The notes under the pieces are model-generated. The model did no database searches. It worked only from the letters and a program-made list of their open reading frames with translations, and was not told where the DNA came from. From Pedobacter soli (GTDB taxonomy: Bacteria; Bacteroidota; Bacteroidia; Sphingobacteriales; Sphingobacteriaceae): a stretch of 64,000 bases of DNA. Positions 60,149-64,000 of this stretch are shown here, piece by piece. The stretch spans positions 1 through 64,000 of the forward strand of contig NZ_FMZH01000017.1 of the NCBI RefSeq assembly GCF_900101435.1, given 5' to 3'. Position 1 is the stretch's first letter; every line of letters starts with the position of its first letter. Position numbers and translations under genes: made by a program.

Positions 60149-61506
60149 GTACAAGCAAAGAAATTCTGGATTATGTTAAAAACCATCCCTCTGGTAAAGT
60201 AAAATTAGCCGTTGCCGATATCGATGGCATTTTACGAGGCAAGTACGTAGCTACTGAAAAATTTGCTTCATTGGTTGAAGGCCGTTTGGGTTTTTGCGAT
60301 GTTACCTTTGGCTGGGATGCCGCCGACCTGGCTTACGAAGACGGACAATACACCGGCTGGCATACCGGCTACCCCGATGCCCAGGTTAAAATTGACCTGA
60401 ATACCTTTCGAAAAATCCCCTGGGAAAATGATGTTCCCTTCTTTCTGGGCGATTTTATTGATGAGCGCGACCAACCCAATTCGGTTTGCCCCCGGCAGCT
60501 GCTAAAAAAAATCATCGCCGAGTGTGAAAATGAAGGTTATTCGCCCAATTTTGCACAAGAATTTGAGTGGTTTAATTTTGCCGAAACACCCGAAACGGCA
60601 AACGAAAAAAGTTTCAGCAATTTAAAGCCATTAAGTCCGGGAATGTTTGGTTATTCGATTCTCCGCAGTACTTATAAAAATGAATTCATGAGCGATCTGT
60701 TCGAATTATTGAACAAATTCGACATCCCTATTGAAGGACTTCATACCGAAACAGGCCCAGGTGTTTATGAGGCCGCCATTAAATATGCCGGTGCCCTGCA
60801 AGCCGCAGACCAGGCTATTTTGTTTAAGACTGCTGTTAAAGAAATTGCTTATAAACATGGTATTCTGGCTACTTTTATGGCTAAAATTAACGAAAACTTA
60901 CCCGGTTGCAGTGGCCATGTGCACCAGAGTCTGTGGGATAATCAGCATCAAAACAATTTGTTTTACGATGAAAAAGATGCCGATAACATAAGTGAGGTAA
61001 TGAAAAGTTATATTGCCGGTCAGTTACATTGCCTGCCGCATATTTTACCTATGATTGCGCCAACTATTAACAGTTATAAACGTTTGGTTGAAGGTGCCTG
61101 GGCGCCTACAACGCTCACCTGGGGAATAGACAACCGCACCACTGCTTTGCGCGCCTTACCCGGCAGCAAAAAAGCTAGCCGTTTAGAAACCCGGATTGTA
61201 GGCTCGGATACCAATCCTTACCTCGCAGTTGCGGCCTGTTTGGCTGCAGGGCTTTATGGGGTTAAAAACAAACTTAAACTGGAGCAGCCTGCCACCAAAG
61301 GAAATGGTTATACCGATTTATCAAACGGTACCTTATCCCGCAATTTATTCGAAGCTACCCAAAAGATGAAAAATTCTGAACTGGCCAAAACATTATTGGG
61401 TGCCGATTTTGTGGCACATTTTAGTATGACCCGCGAGTGGGAATGTAAACAATATGCCAAAGCGGTAACCGATTGGGAGCTGAAAAGGTACTTGGAAATA
61501 ATTTAA
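60145..61506 (+). CDS. GlnA-like gamma-glutamyl ligase (type III/PuuA-GlnA4 branch)
   Basis: 453 residues, overlapping the permease stop by four bases. GS-type catalytic fold with the N-terminal DIDGILRGKYVATEKF, acid motifs AQEFEWF and ETGPGVYEAAI (metal Glu), NENLPGCSGHVHQSLWD, and WGIDNRTTALRALPGSKKASRLETRIVGSDTNPYLA with the Arg and Glu that bind ATP and the product. The adenylylation Tyr loop of the housekeeping enzyme is absent. Such enzymes (PuuA, GlnA4) join glutamate to amines such as putrescine or ethanolamine instead of ammonia. The operon partners point to ethanolamine. Confidence 0.9.
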   Translation: MSTSKEILDYVKNHPSGKVKLAVADIDGILRGKYVATEKFASLVEGRLGFCDVTFGWDAADLAYEDGQYTGWHTGYPDAQVKIDLNTFRKIPWENDVPFFLGDFIDERDQPNSVCPRQLLKKIIAECENEGYSPNFAQEFEWFNFAETPETANEKSFSNLKPLSPGMFGYSILRSTYKNEFMSDLFELLNKFDIPIEGLHTETGPGVYEAAIKYAGALQAADQAILFKTAVKEIAYKHGILATFMAKINENLPGCSGHVHQSLWDNQHQNNLFYDEKDADNISEVMKSYIAGQLHCLPHILPMIAPTINSYKRLVEGAWAPTTLTWGIDNRTTALRALPGSKKASRLETRIVGSDTNPYLAVAACLAAGLYGVKNKLKLEQPATKGNGYTDLSNGTLSRNLFEATQKMKNSELAKTLLGADFVAHFSMTREWECKQYAKAVTDWELKRYLEII

Positions 61507-61615
61507 TCATTAACACCTTAATGTTGCACTGGCTTCAGTAATGCTAACTCATTTAAAACCAATAGCCTTAGGTGCACTCAGGTGTCTAAGGTGGTAAAAA
61601 ATAAAAAACAACACC

Positions 61616-62764
61616 ATGATATTCGATAAGATCCATCAGTTTAACTTCCCTACTACCATTCGGTTTGGTGCAGGTGCTGTAAAAGAATTGCCGGCCTATC
61701 TGGCTAAAAACAATTTAAAAGCCCCTTTAATTGTTACCGACCCAACCATAGCGCAGCTTCCCCTTTTTAAAAGCATCGTGGCAGATCTAAGCTCAAAAAA
61801 CATAGCCGTAGAAGTATTTAGCGATATTCATAAAAACCCTGTTAAAAGCGATGTGTATAAAGGTTGCGAAGCCTGGGATGCCACCAACCGCGACAGCATT
61901 ATAGGCATAGGAGGTGGAGCAGCATTAGATGTGGCCCGAGCCATTGTTTTAAGGGTAAATCACCGCGAAGATTTGTTTAAATACGACGACCTGATTGGTG
62001 GCGATATTTATGTGACCAACGATGTGCCTCATTTTATTACTATCCCCACAACATCGGGCACAGGTAGCGAAGTGGGCCGGAGCGCCATTATTGCCGATGA
62101 TGAAACGCACCAGAAAAAAATCCTGTTTTCGCCTAAATTAATGGCACAGATTGTTTTTGCAGATCCCGAATTAACCATGGATTTACCTCCATTTATTACC
62201 GCTGCAACCGGTATGGATGCCCTAACACACAACATGGAGGCTTATCTGGCTAAAAACTTTCACCCCATGTGTGATGGAATTGCTTTAGAGGGAATATCAT
62301 TGATTAAAGATTCGCTGGTGCAGGCAACAAACCATCCTGATTTAGCCAGTCGCAGTAAAATGCTAATGGCCTCAATGATGGGCGCAATTGCTTTTCAGAA
62401 AGGCCTTGGTGTGGTGCATTCGCTGGCGCACCCCCTGTCATCACTTTTAGATACCCACCATGGCCTGGCCAATGCAGTTAATATTCCTTACGGTATGCAG
62501 TTTAATATTGCAGGCTTTGAAGACCGTTTTAAAAAAATCGCCATTGCTTTAGACCTTCAGGAGCAAACTGGCGATGCCGTTGTAAAATATCTGTTCGATT
62601 TAAACACCAAAGTAAATATTCCGCATAAATTAAGTGATATTGGCGTTAAAAATGAACATATAGAAACACTTGCCGATTTAGCTTTTGCAGATTTTGCGCA
62701 CCCGAACAATCCAAAACCGGTAAGTCGCGAAGATTTTAAACAATTATACTTAAGTGCGCTTTAA
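61616..62764 (+). CDS. Iron-containing (group III) alcohol dehydrogenase
   Basis: 382 residues. NAD-binding motif GIGGGAALDVARAI near residue 100, TIPTTSGTGSEVGRSAII near residue 143, and metal ligands in ATGMDALTHNMEAYLA, GVVHSLAHPLSSLL and HHGLANAVNIPYGMQFN. It oxidises alcohols to aldehydes with NAD and iron. In this cluster the natural reaction is oxidation of the hydroxyl end of a glutamylated amino alcohol. The 109-base gap after the ligase has no terminator I can see. Confidence 0.95.
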   Translation: MIFDKIHQFNFPTTIRFGAGAVKELPAYLAKNNLKAPLIVTDPTIAQLPLFKSIVADLSSKNIAVEVFSDIHKNPVKSDVYKGCEAWDATNRDSIIGIGGGAALDVARAIVLRVNHREDLFKYDDLIGGDIYVTNDVPHFITIPTTSGTGSEVGRSAIIADDETHQKKILFSPKLMAQIVFADPELTMDLPPFITAATGMDALTHNMEAYLAKNFHPMCDGIALEGISLIKDSLVQATNHPDLASRSKMLMASMMGAIAFQKGLGVVHSLAHPLSSLLDTHHGLANAVNIPYGMQFNIAGFEDRFKKIAIALDLQEQTGDAVVKYLFDLNTKVNIPHKLSDIGVKNEHIETLADLAFADFAHPNNPKPVSREDFKQLYLSAL

Positions 62765-62884
62765 AGTAATCATTAACCAAAGATAAAGAGGATGAACACG
62801 GATAAAAGGCGGCATTACTTAAATAAAAAATCGCAATCCAAATCTGTGTTATCTGTGAAATCTGTGGCAAAAAAATAAATAGTA
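62765..62884. repeat. ACACGGAT/ATCTGTGT-type intergenic repeat within the operon
   Basis: Words GATGAACACGGATAAAAG and TCTGTGTTATCTGTGAAATCTG form an imperfect inverted repeat. A related one (AACCACAGATAGG ... ATCTGTGAAAAAAA) fills the next gap at 63592-63670. These non-coding repeats sit between operon genes. Confidence 0.6.
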
Positions 62885-63598
62885 ATGTCTGATAAAATAA
62901 TAATTGGGGTTACCGATTGCAGTAAATTTGATATTTACCGCAACTGGGTCTTATCGTACAACGAAACCGTTGAAGTAATTCAGCTGGGTTATAAACTCAA
63001 TAATTTCGACGAGATAAAAAAATGCCAGGGTATTGTATTAACCGGTGGTGAAGATGTACACCCTCGTTTTTACCAGCACCCTGAGTATTATCCGTTTTGC
63101 TACGAAGATGATATCGACGAAAGCCGCGATGAATTTGAATTTAAGGTTTTGGCCTATACCGAGGCCAACGCCATCCCTGTTCTGGGTATTTGTCGGGGCA
63201 TACAGGTGGGTAATGTATTTTTTGGCGGCACGCTGATTCCTGATATCCCCACCTGGGGCAAATTCGACCATGCTAAAATGCCCGACAAATCAGACCGCTA
63301 CCATGAAATTTCCATCAATCCCTCTTCCTGGTTAAGCGGCATCGTAAATACCGATAAAGGTCTGGTAAACAGCAATCACCACCAAAGTACCGATAGAACC
63401 GGGAAAGGTCTTGTAGCCAGTGCAATATCAGCAGATGGCGTTGTTGAGGCTATGGAACGCATGCATCCCGAAGGAAAATCCTTTCTCTTGTTTGTACAAT
63501 GGCATCCTGAAAGGTTAAAAGACCAGCAAGGCCCTTTTAGCAAAAACATACACAATGCCTTTATTAATGCGATAAAACTAAATATTAACCACAGATAG
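62885..63598 (+). CDS. Class I glutamine amidotransferase-like gamma-glutamyl hydrolase (PuuD-like)
   Basis: 237 residues. The C26 hydrolase triad is present: the nucleophile Cys in PVLGICRGIQVGN near residue 101, the His in FVQWHPERLK near residue 205, and the Glu after it. QGIVLTGGEDVHPRFY near residue 50 is also typical of the PuuD group. PuuD removes the gamma-glutamyl group from gamma-glutamyl-GABA. Here it would release glycine from gamma-glutamylglycine if the cluster acts on ethanolamine. Cytoplasmic. Confidence 0.92.
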   Translation: MSDKIIIGVTDCSKFDIYRNWVLSYNETVEVIQLGYKLNNFDEIKKCQGIVLTGGEDVHPRFYQHPEYYPFCYEDDIDESRDEFEFKVLAYTEANAIPVLGICRGIQVGNVFFGGTLIPDIPTWGKFDHAKMPDKSDRYHEISINPSSWLSGIVNTDKGLVNSNHHQSTDRTGKGLVASAISADGVVEAMERMHPEGKSFLLFVQWHPERLKDQQGPFSKNIHNAFINAIKLNINHR

Positions 63599-63680
63599 GA
63601 GAAATAAACACAGATAGCAATTTTTAAGCTAATTGAGGATGTTAATCCTTATTAAAAATCTGTGAAAAAAAATAAAGAAT

Positions 63681-64000
63681 ATGCAGATCATTAACCCCGC
63701 GACCGAAGAAGTAATACGCACTTTGCAGGAAGATACCCCGTTAACACTTCAAACCAAATTGGATTCCCTTAAAAAAGCGCAACCACTATGGGCCGGTAAA
63801 CCCCTTGCCGAAAGGATTTCGGTTATAGCGAGGTTTAGCGATTTACTGGCTGAGGAGACGGAAGAACTGGCTTCGGTATTAACCAGCGAGATGGGTAAAC
63901 CCCTGCAGCAATCGCGCAACGAAATTAACGGCGCAAGGGCACGGATTAAATGGATGCTCGATCATGCCGAAAAATACCTCTCGGATGAAGTGATGGTTGA
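63681..64000 (+). CDS. Aldehyde dehydrogenase, truncated by the window end
   Basis: First 106 residues only; the frame is open at 64000. MQIINPATEEVIRTL, ERISVIARFSDLLAEETEELASVLTSEMGKPLQQSRNEINGARARIKWMLDHAE match the N-terminal NAD-binding lobe of the succinate-semialdehyde dehydrogenase branch. The catalytic Cys lies beyond the window. It would oxidise the gamma-glutamyl aldehyde made by the alcohol dehydrogenase. ATG at 63681, 82 bases after the hydrolase gene. Confidence 0.9.
   Translation, partial: MQIINPATEEVIRTLQEDTPLTLQTKLDSLKKAQPLWAGKPLAERISVIARFSDLLAEETEELASVLTSEMGKPLQQSRNEINGARARIKWMLDHAEKYLSDEVMV

Noticed and set aside
58832-61506. Putrescine (Puu) pathway as the best label for the operon
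   Set aside because: The amine oxidase step is absent and replaced by an alcohol dehydrogenase. Putrescine stays possible only if an unlinked oxidase exists.
1-64000. tRNA or rRNA genes
   Set aside because: I looked for TTCGAnnCC-type arms with matching acceptor stems in the gaps and found none. A covariance search would be needed to be certain.

Overview
This window looks like chromosomal core DNA from a Bacteroidota of the family Sphingobacteriaceae, most likely Pedobacter or a close relative. The reasons are AT-leaning DNA, very few Shine-Dalgarno sites, repeated TTG/TTTG-N(17-21)-TAnnTTTG promoters, frequent GTG/TTG starts, and a gene set typical of this group (BshA and YpdA for bacillithiol, OstA-like and MoxR proteins, an ECF sigma factor with an anti-sigma partner, GH29 fucosidase, several small dispersed palindromes). 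I saw no rRNA, tRNA, CRISPR array, transposase, prophage or replication origin.

Layout. 1-8960: a 40-residue membrane peptide, a secreted charged protein with a NodB-type deacetylase, a small Cys-containing secreted protein, ahcY, a Gfo/Idh/MocA oxidoreductase, a secreted GH29 fucosidase, a small acetyltransferase, and a CBS-pair protein with a membrane protein. 8980-18910: secreted M28 peptidase, terC with a polyprenyl diphosphate synthase (TAATG overlap), two alpha/beta hydrolases, ypdA next to a CstB-like MBL-rhodanese protein, and type I asparaginase. 19330-28690: secreted propeller protein, tatD, uvrA, an OMPLA-like outer-membrane protein, an orphan protein, a PaaE-like flavin/2Fe-2S reductase and a lytic transglycosylase. 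28940-37660: RluB-type pseudouridine synthase with a long repetitive RNA-binding-like tail, lactonase, SRPBCC and PhyH genes, a J-domain/KTSC fusion, an orphan protein, bshA, a PH-like membrane protein and tilS. 37670-44610: OstA-like LPS-transport protein, rdgB, a protein that I argue is a DNA polymerase III psi (HolD) homologue, a SurA-like protein without a PPIase domain, surA and moxR. 44760-58570: HD hydrolase, YdeI, methyltransferase with a VanZ-like partner, a possible 31-codon leader ORF ahead of a TPR gene, His-rich small membrane protein, a GDPD homologue that has lost both catalytic histidines, NTF2-like secreted protein, M28 lipoprotein, cysS, GNAT, lipA, sigma/anti-sigma pair, nnrE-nnrD fusion and a YiaA-like protein.

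58830-64000 is the most coherent pathway: ethanolamine-type permease, GlnA-like gamma-glutamyl ligase (4-base overlap), iron alcohol dehydrogenase, PuuD-like class I amidotransferase hydrolase, and an aldehyde dehydrogenase cut by the window end. Together they fit a gamma-glutamylated route from ethanolamine to glycine plus glutamate: import, glutamylation, oxidation of the alcohol to aldehyde and acid, then release of glutamate.

Two themes run through the non-coding DNA. First, several genes (lipA, cysS, ostA-like, tilS) have a TAnnTTTG -7 box exactly four bases before the start codon, suggesting leaderless mRNAs. Second, gaps are filled with small palindromic repeat families whose stems show paired changes between copies, and one repeat-like sequence appears to have run into the 3' end of uvrA.
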